64,000 bases of DNA from an uncultured Sphingobacteriaceae bacterium (GCA_946887045.1 CAMPKC010000016.1:1-64000); one strand, 5' to 3'. Shown: positions 35,275 through 44,609, counted from the stretch's first letter. Notes: generated by a model not told the origin, from the letters alone. Translations and numbers: made by a program.

Positions 35275-37011
35275 ATGAGAAGCTTACTCTTTTTTTCAAC
35301 GATTTTAATATGGTGTGGCGCATATTCTCAAAAGGTAAATAATGCAGTAAGTATGCCAGGAACTATAATCGTGCCTGCTTCAGATTTTCTTGATAGGAAT
35401 CCAAAGGGAAATACTATCTCTGATGCAGGTGCTTTGAATACCGACTGGATTTTTAATAATACGGCTATTGTGCTTAACTCGGAGACTAATTTGATCGCCA
35501 GAATCAATATTCCTCAAGCTGCGCTTTATTACTTATATGTCAGGAGTCAGGGAAACCGCGGAGCCGGCTTTAAAGTATCTGTCGGCGATAAGGTAAGTGC
35601 TGAAACTTTTGGTACGGAGGTGTTAAGCTGGAAAAAGGCAGGCACTTTTCAACTTAAGAAGGGTATAACTGACATTAAAATCACCCGCATCGACCCTTCC
35701 CCGGTTGTTGATGTTTTGGTTTTGAGCACAAACCCTATTCTTACAGAAGAGGATATCAAACCCTATCAACTCAATCCCGATGTTCAGCTTATTAAGGAGT
35801 ACAAAATCCCGGCTACGGGAACTGTGAAATTTGGTGATGTGAATGGGGATAAGAAAACTGATTTTATGGCTATCAGCCGTGATTGGACTACTACAGTTTT
35901 TGATAATTCAGGTACTGAACTCTGGTCATGGAAAGCTCCAGAAGAGAACACACGCTTGAGATCTGAGTTTGAAGCTCCGGGTCTGCTCTGGGATTTCGAT
36001 AGTGATGGAAGCGTAGAGGTGGTACATTGGCGTTTCATAGAGAACAAGGAATGGCTGGTGATTGCTGACGGGCGCACAGGAAAAGAAATTCGCAAAACAG
36101 AATGGCCAACAAGGGCATTGCCGCATGTATATAATAATTTCAGACTAGCTATCGCTAAGCTTACCAAAGCCGCACCAAACGAGCTTGTTGTATTTACTGA
36201 TTATGGTGGTACAATGAATGTCACAGCTTACAAGTCGGATCTGAGCTTACTTTGGCAGCATACCGAAAATCGAAAAAAAGATAACCTAGGCCACTATATC
36301 TACCCTGTAGATTTTGATAAAGACGGAATAGATGAAGTACTGGTCGGGTCTTTATTGCTGAATTCGAAGGGCAAGGAAATATGGAATCGATTTGATTTAC
36401 TTAACGACAATCATGATCATGCAGACAGCTATAAATTCGCTGATATTGATAAAGACGGGAAACTGGATATTCTAATTTCCAACAGTGAAACTGGAGTGTA
36501 CGCGATCAAGGCGATGACGAAAGAGCTGATCTGGCAAAATGTTGCAGAGCATAGTCAGCAGATCCAGGTGGGAGATTTTCTCAAAAATGTGCCTGGTCCC
36601 CAGGTTGTTATTGGCGGCCGGACCTACGGACTGAAACAAACTTCCGAACCGGGTCTTAGCAGCCAGCTTTTTTGGTTCGATAACAAAGGTACACTGGTTT
36701 CTATGTGGCCCAATGGCTATCCTTTAAATGGCAATCCTGATTTTGTTGTCGGTAATTGGAATGGTAAAGGCAAACCCCAACTATTCTGGTACAAGTTTAA
36801 AATTGATCAAAAAGGGGAAGGAGATTTGTATTTTCCTGATGGTGTTTTTCATATGTTCGACTTTACGGGACGGGGTGCAGAAGAAGTTATTACTCTTTCG
36901 CGGGGAATTTTGCGGGTGTTCGGATCAAAAACGGCTTCACATTCAAATAAAGATTTAAAAGCTGACTTGAACTATCTTAGATCGAAAGTTGTAAATCATA
37001 CCCACTATTGA
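35275..37011 (+). CDS. Secreted FG-GAP/VCBS beta-propeller protein, PL11-like
   Basis: 578 residues from ATG 35275. Signal peptide ends near CGAYSQ. Residues about 25-160 look like a carbohydrate-binding jelly roll (NTDWIFNNTAIVLNSE, YYLYVRSQGNRGAGFKV). Residues about 170-560 are a propeller with Asp-rich calcium loops: FGDVNGDKKTDF, WDFDSDGSVEVV, VDFDKDGIDEVLVG and ADIDKDGKLDILIS. The loops resemble those of the PL11 lyase in this locus, but its catalytic surroundings are not evident. It may be an uncharacterised lyase or a glycan-binding protein. It is 4 bases after GH106 and 79 before the regulator gene. Confidence 0.7.
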   Translation: MRSLLFFSTILIWCGAYSQKVNNAVSMPGTIIVPASDFLDRNPKGNTISDAGALNTDWIFNNTAIVLNSETNLIARINIPQAALYYLYVRSQGNRGAGFKVSVGDKVSAETFGTEVLSWKKAGTFQLKKGITDIKITRIDPSPVVDVLVLSTNPILTEEDIKPYQLNPDVQLIKEYKIPATGTVKFGDVNGDKKTDFMAISRDWTTTVFDNSGTELWSWKAPEENTRLRSEFEAPGLLWDFDSDGSVEVVHWRFIENKEWLVIADGRTGKEIRKTEWPTRALPHVYNNFRLAIAKLTKAAPNELVVFTDYGGTMNVTAYKSDLSLLWQHTENRKKDNLGHYIYPVDFDKDGIDEVLVGSLLLNSKGKEIWNRFDLLNDNHDHADSYKFADIDKDGKLDILISNSETGVYAIKAMTKELIWQNVAEHSQQIQVGDFLKNVPGPQVVIGGRTYGLKQTSEPGLSSQLFWFDNKGTLVSMWPNGYPLNGNPDFVVGNWNGKGKPQLFWYKFKIDQKGEGDLYFPDGVFHMFDFTGRGAEEVITLSRGILRVFGSKTASHSNKDLKADLNYLRSKVVNHTHY

Positions 37012-37090
37012 TATCTTGTGTTAGTTTTGTTAGCTATTAACCGCGGGAGAAGCAATATTTCGCAACCATGTTGCTATTTTAGAAAATTAT

Positions 37091-38137
37091 ATGTCCAAGT
37101 CCTCAAATAAGTCGTTAAAGTTTTTCGATTTTATTCATATCGACGAATATTCAGCAACTCCCAAATATCTTCAGTTAACGAATTCTATTTTAACAGCAAT
37201 TGAATCAGGCAAGATCAATAAAAACGATATGTTGCCTTCTATTAACGAATTGAGTTATGAGTTAGAAATCTCGAGAGACACTGCTGAAAAGGGCTATAAA
37301 TATTTAAAGAAAATCGGCGTTTTAGCCTCCATTCCTGGTAAAGGGTATTATATAGCGAGTACAGATTTCAGGCAGACCCTTCGAATTTGTATGCTGTTTA
37401 ATAAACTTAGTTCACATAAAAAGATTGTATACGATTCGTTTATTGCAGCACTTGGCGATCATGTTGCAGTCGACTTTTACATTTACAACAACGATTTTAA
37501 GTTATTTAAAAAAATGTTGGCCGACAAGATGGAAGGTTACTCCCATTACATCGTAGTCCCTCATTTTATCGAAGGGGGTGAAAATGCCTGCGATATTATC
37601 AATACCATTCCAAAAGAGAAACTGGTGCTGCTTGATAAGAAAATTCCGGGTGTTGATGGCGAATACGCCGCTGTTTATGAGAATTTTGAAACAGATATTT
37701 ACAAAGCCCTGGAACAGGCAAAAGATATTTTAAGTAAATATCACACCATAAAATTAATCTTTCCCGAGAAAAGCTATTATCCTAAAGAGATAAAAAAAGG
37801 ATTATTACGTTTCTGCCAGCAATATGCTTTTGGTCATAAAGTGATAAGCGATATCAGTACCGAGCCTATAGAAGAAGGCGAGGTTTATATCAACTTAATG
37901 GAAGATGATTTGGTTAAATTAATCGAAAAAATAATCTCGCTTAAATTAGAAGTAGGCAAACAAGTTGGTGTGATATCTTATAATGAAACACCTCTTAAAA
38001 AGGTAATCTTAAGCGGGATTACAACAGTTTCCACAGACTTTCAGCAAATGGGCTCTATTGCTGCAAAAATGATTTTAGAAAATTCGAGAACACATGTAGA
38101 AGTGCCGTTTCATCTTACTCTTAGACCTTCGTTGTAA
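37091..38137 (+). CDS. GntR-family transcriptional regulator with LacI-type sensor domain
   Basis: 348 residues. The N-terminal winged helix (about 15-90) has LPSINELSYELEISRDTAEKGYKYLKK and the wing IPGKGYYIAS typical of GntR proteins. The C-terminal 250 residues resemble a LacI/periplasmic-binding-type sugar sensor, with a closing GSIAAKMIL. Such chimeras in Bacteroidota often respond to rhamnose, fucose or arabinose. As the last gene in the locus and its only regulator in the window, it likely controls the pectin genes, possibly sensing rhamnose. A small GCAAC-CAT-GTTGC hairpin (37062-37074) lies 16 bases before the start and may be an autoregulatory site. Confidence 0.88.
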   Translation: MSKSSNKSLKFFDFIHIDEYSATPKYLQLTNSILTAIESGKINKNDMLPSINELSYELEISRDTAEKGYKYLKKIGVLASIPGKGYYIASTDFRQTLRICMLFNKLSSHKKIVYDSFIAALGDHVAVDFYIYNNDFKLFKKMLADKMEGYSHYIVVPHFIEGGENACDIINTIPKEKLVLLDKKIPGVDGEYAAVYENFETDIYKALEQAKDILSKYHTIKLIFPEKSYYPKEIKKGLLRFCQQYAFGHKVISDISTEPIEEGEVYINLMEDDLVKLIEKIISLKLEVGKQVGVISYNETPLKKVILSGITTVSTDFQQMGSIAAKMILENSRTHVEVPFHLTLRPSL

Positions 38138-38177
38138 ACTTTTAGTGCTTCTTAGTGTTTGTTTCTTTAAATAAAGT

Positions 38178-39959
38178 ATGAAGAAACATTTTTATAACAC
38201 TGGAATTATAGGCAATTGCTCCTTTCTTGCACACGTTGGTAAAGATACCAATATCTCATGGTTGTGCTGGCCTCGTTTCGACAGCTCGTTTGTTTTCGGA
38301 TCCCTGTTAGATAAAGAAAAAGGCGGAGAATTTTCAATTCTTCCTGCTTCAGAATACACTTCAAATCAGTTTTATCTGGAAAATACGAATGTATTGTGTA
38401 CAGAAATTACATGTGAAAGCGGCAGATACAGGGTAATAGATGTGGCTCCCCGATTTCAGCAGTATGAGCGTTATTTTAAACCGCTAATGTTGATTCGGAA
38501 AATCGAACCTCTTGAAGGGAATCCCCGGATTCAGGTTAAATGCCAGCCAGTAGGCGATTATGGCAGACAAAAGCTAAGGCCACATCGGGGAAGCAATCAT
38601 ATACATTTTGACGGATACGAAGATTCTGTCCGGCTCACCACAAATATTCCGATCAGTTATCTATCAGATGAAACCGCCTTTGTATTAAACGAAGTTAAAT
38701 ACCTGGTTCTGACTTACGGGCAGCCTTTAGAAGCTCCATTAAGCAGTACCTGCGAGAATTTTATCAGGGAAACCATTTCATATTGGCGCATCTGGATAAA
38801 ACATTCTAACATCTCATCTTTCTATCAGGAGTACGTCATACGTTCTGCCCTGGCATTGAAAATACATCAATACGAAGATACGGGCGCTATTATCGCGGCC
38901 AGTACAACGAGCTTGCCTGAGTATCATGGCAGCGGCAGAAACTGGGATTATCGCTTTTGCTGGTTAAGAGATACCTACTATGTAATTTCTGCGCTCAGTC
39001 ACATTGGCCATTTTGAAGAGATGGAACGCTATTTCAACTATGTTGCAGGAATTTCAGTATCCGAAAATAGCCGGTATCAGCCTCTCTATGCCATAGATGG
39101 CAGCAGTGAGCTCAATGAAACTATTATGGAACACCTGGACGGATATATGGGAAATAAGCCCGTCAGGATCGGTAACCAGGCTGCAGAGCATATTCAAAAT
39201 GACATTTACGGACAGGTAATGATATCAATTATGCCCCTGTACATTGATCATAGATTTGTTTTCCGTGAACGTAAAGACTCTATACGGTGGATTGAAACTG
39301 TACTCGGCAAAATAGAACGCACAATTGATGAGAAAGACGCGGGTATTTGGGAATTTAGAAATATTGCCAATGTTCATTGTTACAGTAATCTGTTTCAATG
39401 GGCCGGTTGTGCAGCTGCCGCTAAAATGGCACGCACCATCTCCAATAAAGAACTTGAAGAAAAAGCTTTATCACTTCAAAAGAAAGCAGCAGATCACATC
39501 GAAAGTTGTTATGATCCCGTAAGGAAAGTTTATACCAATGCTGCGGGCGGCACTTATTTAGATGCCAGCACTTTGCAGCTTATCATGATGAATTACCTTG
39601 ATCCGGCTTCCGACCGTGCAAAAGATCATTTGAAGGCTCTTGAAGCCGAACTGAAAACCCCAAGCGGTTTATTTTATCGCTATTTACACGAGGATGATTT
39701 TGGGAAGCCCAAGACTACATTTCTGATTTGTGCCTTTTGGTATGTTGAAGCTCTGGCTTGTGTAGGGAGGATAGATGATGCTATAAAAGAATTCGAAAAT
39801 ATCATCCAGTACTCTAATCACCTCATGCTTTTTAGTGAAGATGTTGATGAAAATACCGGAAGCCAATGGGGGAATTTCCCCCAGGCTTACAGTCATGTAG
39901 GTTTAATGAATGCGGCTTACCGCATTGCAATGAAATTGGATAAGCCAATATTTCTTTAG
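38178..39959 (+). CDS. GH15-family glycosidase (glucoamylase/trehalase-like), cytoplasmic
   Basis: 593 residues, no signal peptide. N-terminal beta-sandwich (about 1-210) with GIIGNCSFLAHVGKDTNISWLCWPRFD, then an (alpha/alpha)6 barrel with GRNWDYRFCWLRDTYY near 255 and LNETIMEHLDGYMGNKPVRIGNQA near 313. The late NFPQAYSHVGLMNAA is also typical. Bacterial GH15 enzymes of this type hydrolyse alpha-1,4-glucans or trehalose. Its convergent neighbour makes trehalose, and the two stop codons overlap by 4 bases, so a trehalase role is suggested by context. It belongs to a different pathway from the pectin locus. Confidence 0.87.
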   Translation: MKKHFYNTGIIGNCSFLAHVGKDTNISWLCWPRFDSSFVFGSLLDKEKGGEFSILPASEYTSNQFYLENTNVLCTEITCESGRYRVIDVAPRFQQYERYFKPLMLIRKIEPLEGNPRIQVKCQPVGDYGRQKLRPHRGSNHIHFDGYEDSVRLTTNIPISYLSDETAFVLNEVKYLVLTYGQPLEAPLSSTCENFIRETISYWRIWIKHSNISSFYQEYVIRSALALKIHQYEDTGAIIAASTTSLPEYHGSGRNWDYRFCWLRDTYYVISALSHIGHFEEMERYFNYVAGISVSENSRYQPLYAIDGSSELNETIMEHLDGYMGNKPVRIGNQAAEHIQNDIYGQVMISIMPLYIDHRFVFRERKDSIRWIETVLGKIERTIDEKDAGIWEFRNIANVHCYSNLFQWAGCAAAAKMARTISNKELEEKALSLQKKAADHIESCYDPVRKVYTNAAGGTYLDASTLQLIMMNYLDPASDRAKDHLKALEAELKTPSGLFYRYLHEDDFGKPKTTFLICAFWYVEALACVGRIDDAIKEFENIIQYSNHLMLFSEDVDENTGSQWGNFPQAYSHVGLMNAAYRIAMKLDKPIFL

Positions 39960-42145
39960 CTTTCTGACGAGATAAAGGCGAGTGACCTTAATAATTTTCT
40001 AACTTCCCGATAATCTCTTAAATAAAATCTGGCGGCAGATATATTGCCGCCAATTTTTATGGAGTAGGCATCCGAAGGAAGTACTTTGAAAATATCTTCA
40101 TCTGTATGGTCATCTCCTAAAGCCATGATGTAATCATAATCTTTATCTTCAAACCATTTAAGAGCCATTTTCCCCTTGTTTACCTCGATGTTTTTAATCT
40201 CAATAACCTTGCTTCCCGGAAGCATTTGTAGCCCTCTGTCGGCTATTGTAAAGAGCAAGTCATTCATTATTTCATTTGCCCTCAAATCGCCTAGGCCTTC
40301 TTCCACTTTCCGGTAATGCCACACCAGCGAGTAACTTTTTTCTTCGATAAACGACCCGGGAGTTCTGTCGACATATGTTTCCAGAATTGGTGCAATATCC
40401 TGTTTCCACTGATTATCTAAACCCGATATTTTTACCCAATCTTGCTCGTGCTTTTTGGTCCATGTTCCGTGCTCGGCTATCATGTCAATGGGTAATTTCG
40501 AGAACCATTCTTCTAAGGTCTCGTGTTTGCGCCCACTTATTATTACCACGTGGTTTGATGGATCTGACGATAGTTGTTCTAATAACTCGTATAAATCCTC
40601 GTCCGGGAAAGCCATATCTATATCCGAATGAAATCCGACCAGTGTGCCGTCATAATCAAGAAATATGATTCGCTTGGATGATTCGGCATATTCTTGTTCC
40701 ATCATGAATTGTCTCTGCATCTCCAGGTATTTCGCTTTCATTGATTTTTGTAGTTGTTTTACTTCGTGTAAACGATCCATATAAATTTTTACCCAGTGCC
40801 GGATGTTAAACTTTGATACAACGTGGCGTAAGAGTTTCATTCGCCTCTTTTGTTCTTCGGGCTTCATGTTAATGGCCTGAATTATTGCCTCATAAATTTC
40901 TCCAATATTATTGGGGTTTACTATAAGAGCATCTACCAACTCTTTTGCAGATCCGGCCATTTCGCTCAAGATCAGTACACCATCGTTGTTTGTACGGCTG
41001 GCCACGTATTCTTTACTTACCAGATTCATTCCATCACGCATCGGTGTTACCAGGCAAACATCAGCTATACTATACAGTGCTGATAATACTTCAATTGGAA
41101 AGGATCGATAATAATAATGAACCGGAATCCAGTTTAAAGTTCTGTATCTGGCGTTAATATTTCCAACCAGTTTGTCAATCTCATCTTTTAACTCTCTATA
41201 GTTCGCCACAGTATCTCTTGACGGCACAATAATCATATAAAGAATTACTTGTTCGAGATGCTCCGGATGGAGTTGAAGCAGTAAATCAAAGGCTTGTAGT
41301 CGTTGTAAAATACCTTTACTATAATCAAGCCGGTCTATTGATAAAACGATTTTATAGCCGTCGAAGCTTTCCTTAAGTTCTTGCCTGTTTTGAATGACCT
41401 TTTCATCCTGTGTTAGCAATTCAAATTTTTTATCATCAATTCCCATCGGGAAAGATTCAATTACTACCTGCCTGTCGTTGTATGTAACAACGTTTGAGGA
41501 GGACTGTATAGGCAAGATCCGGGTCACTGCGCTTCTAAAATGTCTGGCGTCATCGAATGTATGGAAACCTAAGAGGTCGGCTCCAAGCATGTTTTCTAAA
41601 ATCTCTGCACGCCAGGGTATCAGCCTGAACAGTTCCGAACTGGGGAACGGAATATGCTGGAAAAATCCAATGGTAATATCAGGAAATTCGGCTCTGATCA
41701 GGCCGGGTAAAAGCAATAATTGATAATCGTGTATCCAAATGATATCATCAGGCTCAGCTATTTGTAAAACGGCTTCCTTGAACTTATAATTTACTTCTTT
41801 ATAGCTGTCCCAGTAGCTTTGCTCATACTTTGCATAGGTGGGGTGATAATGAAAAATTGGCCATAGGGTTTCGTTAGAAAACCCTTCATAATAAAGATTA
41901 ATCTCTTCCTGAGTTAGAAAAACAGGAGAGAGGTTGATTTCTGACAATTGATTTTTAATCGTGTTTTCCTGATCTTCAGAATAAACTTCAATGCCAGGCC
42001 ATCCAATCCAAATGTTGTTCCCTTGACGGTAAATTGATCCGAGGCCGGTTGCTAACCCACCCTCGCTTTGCCTAAGTTCAAATTGGCCATTACTCTCACT
42101 TATTTTTACAGGAAGCCTGTTTGAGATAATGATTGTTTTGCCCAT
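39956..42145 (-). CDS. Bifunctional trehalose-6-phosphate synthase/phosphatase
   Basis: 729 residues. Residues 1 to about 465 are a GT20 glycosyltransferase (IISNRLPVKI at the start, DDIIWIHDYQLLLLPGLIR, SIDRLDYSKGI, and TPMRDGMNLVSKEYVA). From about 490 a HAD phosphatase follows, with IFLDYDGTLVGF as motif I, VVIISGRKHETL and MALGDDHTDEDIF as later motifs. The synthase makes trehalose-6-P from UDP-glucose and glucose-6-P; the phosphatase gives trehalose. The fusion is common in Bacteroidota. A palindrome (42157-42171) lies 12 bases upstream of the start, possibly regulatory. Role: osmoprotection or carbon storage. Confidence 0.95.
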   Translation of the reverse strand: MGKTIIISNRLPVKISESNGQFELRQSEGGLATGLGSIYRQGNNIWIGWPGIEVYSEDQENTIKNQLSEINLSPVFLTQEEINLYYEGFSNETLWPIFHYHPTYAKYEQSYWDSYKEVNYKFKEAVLQIAEPDDIIWIHDYQLLLLPGLIRAEFPDITIGFFQHIPFPSSELFRLIPWRAEILENMLGADLLGFHTFDDARHFRSAVTRILPIQSSSNVVTYNDRQVVIESFPMGIDDKKFELLTQDEKVIQNRQELKESFDGYKIVLSIDRLDYSKGILQRLQAFDLLLQLHPEHLEQVILYMIIVPSRDTVANYRELKDEIDKLVGNINARYRTLNWIPVHYYYRSFPIEVLSALYSIADVCLVTPMRDGMNLVSKEYVASRTNNDGVLILSEMAGSAKELVDALIVNPNNIGEIYEAIIQAINMKPEEQKRRMKLLRHVVSKFNIRHWVKIYMDRLHEVKQLQKSMKAKYLEMQRQFMMEQEYAESSKRIIFLDYDGTLVGFHSDIDMAFPDEDLYELLEQLSSDPSNHVVIISGRKHETLEEWFSKLPIDMIAEHGTWTKKHEQDWVKISGLDNQWKQDIAPILETYVDRTPGSFIEEKSYSLVWHYRKVEEGLGDLRANEIMNDLLFTIADRGLQMLPGSKVIEIKNIEVNKGKMALKWFEDKDYDYIMALGDDHTDEDIFKVLPSDAYSIKIGGNISAARFYLRDYREVRKLLRSLAFISSES

Positions 42146-42156
42146 GTTTATTTTTT

Positions 42157-42171
42157 TTAATACAGTATTAA
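42157..42171. promoter_or_regulatory. Palindrome upstream of the trehalose synthase gene
   Basis: TTAATAC-A-GTATTAA is a perfect 7+1+7 inverted repeat just before the minus-strand start at 42145. Operator-like; the regulator is unknown. Confidence 0.35.
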
Positions 42172-42728
42172 TAAAAGGGGTTTTTATGCCTTACTGTTTC
42201 AATTAAGAAATATTGACAGGAAAAACTGATTCTTATGTGATGCTGAATCAGCCGTATTTGTTATGTAAAACAAAAAAGACCCAGAATGTTTATCGACGGT
42301 TCTTGCTAAGTAAGTACTTTTTTTTTACTTCCGGAGAATTAAGTTTCAATTAGCCATGGGCAGAATTTGATTAATTTGTCAAATATGACTGATGTTCATA
42401 GGCTTATTTAATATGAAAGCCAGTGAATAGAAAAAGATCAAGTCGAAAAATTGGGGAAATAGTTTTAGTCATATTCTCGGTATATCTTAGGCTATTTTAG
42501 TGCGTGAAAAGGCGTGGATTTATCATTTCGCCGGAGCTGGCAGAAGAATAAGGCACTACTACATTAGTACCGCTAGCTTAGGCATATACTTTTCCAAGGC
42601 TGCTTAACACTTTAGAGGATCTGACCCAAAAGTTATAGATCTTTCCTCGATTTTTTTCCTTCTTACATATAAGATAAGTATGAAAAAAGCAATGCCTCTT
42701 TCGAGAATGAGTGCTACCAAATAGGTAC

Positions 42729-42774
42729 CAAGTTCGGACCAAGTCCACTAAATAGTGGACTTGGTCCGAACTTG
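42729..42774. repeat. Perfect 46-bp palindrome
   Basis: Left arm from 42729 (core AAGTTCGGACCAAGTCCACT, 42730-42749), 4-base centre AAAT whose ends also pair, right arm to 42774. Every pair matches. The left side also holds a direct repeat, ACCAAGT, twice (42727 and 42738). It has no T-tail and no adjacent intact gene. Confidence 0.85.
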
Positions 42775-43301
42775 TCTCGAATAAGCCCCCTGCTTGGTAG
42801 GGAGCTGGACATACTCTATTGCCTTATACGAAATCGAAAAGTGCTAAACAATCGTCCCTTCACCAGCGGGACGGCAATTGCCTTAGACATTGTCAATGTT
42901 GATCGAATTGATGCTAACATAGTATATCTTCACCGGCTTCTCTATTTGCGGAATACTACTTGCCAAGTGTCCAAATTAAGGCATTGTCGCCGCTTTATAG
43001 ATATGAATAGATCTATTCTCTTTGTGGTTCTGGGCTAGCCATTTGAAATAATCAGACCATCTGGAATTATCAGATTAAGAGCATGGAAGAATTGTGCAAC
43101 AAGATCTTTAAGCTCAATAACCAAGCTTTTTTCCTCTTCTTCGCAACGCTTCAACCTGATCCATAGAAGAGAACGAAACAGACTTTTCCACATGAGTTAT
43201 TAACAAGTGGGCAGGAAAAATATAAACTAATCAGAACTGAATGGAATTGAGATCGTTATTAAAAGCTAAATAACTGATTGACAATATAACTTGTTAAAGT
43301 C

Positions 43302-43598
43302 ATGACACGAAATAATGCGCTCTCAATTAAAAACTGGATAAAAAACATGGGGTTTAAACTCACAAAATCCCATTTGCTTGAACACCGTACCAGAAAAATT
43401 AAGTACTACACTTTGGGCAACTTCGGCGTATACGAAGAAATTACTCCGGTAAAAAAATCTGAGTCCTCATCAGATAAAAAGCGAAAATTTACCTCATGGA
43501 CACCGTGGGGAGATAATGTTCGAATAAACACAGTTAAAGATTTAAGTAATGCTTACGAAGAATTTATTGAATATAACCCGAATATTGTGTTGAATTAA
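43302..43598 (+). CDS. Small basic hypothetical protein
   Basis: 98 residues, no signal or membrane segment. Rich in Lys, Ser, Thr and Asn, with a likely helix first (NNALSIKNWIKNMGFKL), a beta-hairpin (RTRKIKYYTLGNFGVYEEI), a lysine/serine-rich linker, and a helical end (VKDLSNAYEEFIEYNP). I do not recognise the family. ATG start; no strong ribosome-binding site. It is convergent with the dehydrogenase gene, ending 19 bases before it, and borders the gene-free region. Amino-acid make-up and an intact frame support a real gene, but no more can be said. Confidence 0.55.
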   Translation: MTRNNALSIKNWIKNMGFKLTKSHLLEHRTRKIKYYTLGNFGVYEEITPVKKSESSSDKKRKFTSWTPWGDNVRINTVKDLSNAYEEFIEYNPNIVLN

Positions 43599-43616
43599 TG
43601 CCGATAGCCACACTGA

Positions 43617-44549
43617 TCATATCGGAAGCATTTCAAGTTTTTCAGCGAGAACTTCTGATATCTTTCGATATGATTCTATCGTCCAGCCGGCCACATGCGG
43701 ACTCAGAATAACTCTTCCTTCGTTTTTCAGTTCGTTATACCACGATTGGGCTTCCATCTCCGGGAACTTTTCTACTTGCAGCACGTCAAGTCCTGCCCCT
43801 AATATTTTCCCTTGTTTAATTGCATTCAGTACCGCCTGAGTGTTCACAATTTCACCTCTGGAGGTGTTTAAGAAGAAAATTGGCTTTTTAAAATGGAATA
43901 AGTATTCGTCATTAACCAGCTGATTTGTTTCCTTCTTTAGCGGTATATGAAGACTCAAGATGTCAGAATGTTTGACTATTTGCTCCATGCTAACCTCCCT
44001 GGCGAACTCATCACTGTAACCCGATTTGTATTTATCAAAAGCAATTACATCAACTTCAAAGCTTTTTAATCTTTTAGCCAGACTTTTGCCCATAAAACCA
44101 TACCCGATAATGCCCACTGTTTTGCCTTTTAACTCATAGCCACGGTTCCCTTCACGATCCCAAATGCCGTTTCTTACCTCGATGTCTGCTTTTCTAAGAT
44201 TGTTCATCAACGACAGCAACATGCCAATCGTGTGTTCAGCTACTGCCGTCCTGTTTCCTTCAGGAGCATTTATGCATACTATACCCTTTTCGTTTGTATA
44301 AGAAGTATCAATATTGTCCATGCCGGCGCCTGCCCGCGCTATAAACTTTAAACTATGGCCGGCATCAATCAATGCTTTGTCAATATTGAACTTGGTGCGA
44401 ATAGCGATTCCGGTATACTCGTGGATAACCGCCAGTGCTTCTTCTCTTGATATGCCCGGACGGTCATCGATAGTGTAACCTAGTTTTTCGGCTTTTTCTT
44501 TAAAAATGGGGTGGAGCTTATCTGCAATTAAGATTTTTTTATCGGGCAT
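43617..44549 (-). CDS. D-2-hydroxyacid dehydrogenase (phosphoglycerate-dehydrogenase-like)
   Basis: 310 residues. The NAD-binding loop GIIGYGFMGKSLA is near 145 and the family catalytic residues are visible: Arg in NTSRGEIVN near 230, Glu in DVLQVEKFPE near 257, and His in SPHVAGWT near 284. The N-terminal half has IARAGAGMDNID and APEGNRTAVAEHT. Without ACT or other regulatory domains it is shorter than E. coli SerA, matching single-domain phosphoglycerate dehydrogenases for serine synthesis. Other 2-hydroxyacids are possible. A minus-strand -7 box (44610-44617) would give a leader of about 55 bases. Confidence 0.87.
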   Translation of the reverse strand: MPDKKILIADKLHPIFKEKAEKLGYTIDDRPGISREEALAVIHEYTGIAIRTKFNIDKALIDAGHSLKFIARAGAGMDNIDTSYTNEKGIVCINAPEGNRTAVAEHTIGMLLSLMNNLRKADIEVRNGIWDREGNRGYELKGKTVGIIGYGFMGKSLAKRLKSFEVDVIAFDKYKSGYSDEFAREVSMEQIVKHSDILSLHIPLKKETNQLVNDEYLFHFKKPIFFLNTSRGEIVNTQAVLNAIKQGKILGAGLDVLQVEKFPEMEAQSWYNELKNEGRVILSPHVAGWTIESYRKISEVLAEKLEMLPI

Positions 44550-44609
44550 TTATGGCTGAATTGATGTAAAGCAATGTAAAGGTGGTTCTTCTGCTCTTCG
44601 TTGATCCTG

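Larger units (their letters stand above)
42146..43301. other. 1156-base region without a convincing gene
   Basis: Both strands show only short frames interrupted by stops; the longest plus-strand one (42772-43038) begins inside a palindrome with TTG and matches nothing known to me. Contents seen: operator-like palindrome (42157-42171); a bulged hairpin, GAGGATCT..AGATCTTTCCTC, followed by a T-run (about 42614-42663); the 46-bp palindrome (42729-42774); and TTTTCCACA plus GTTATTAACA (43184-43205), loosely like DnaA-box sequences. The minus strand has two open stretches of about 42 codons, so a decayed mobile element is possible. Confidence 0.5.

Noticed and set aside
42622..42641. TGACCCAAAAGTTAT, resembling the terminal repeat of some IS3-type elements
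   Set aside because: No second end, no transposase and no target-site duplication could be found.
42772..43038. 88-residue plus-strand frame
   Set aside because: Starts with TTG inside the right arm of the palindrome, has no recognisable motif, and its composition is unlike neighbouring proteins.
43184..43205. TTTTCCACA and GTTATTAACA, resembling DnaA-box/origin sequence
   Set aside because: Only one imperfect box, no cluster and no dnaA or other origin-linked genes nearby.
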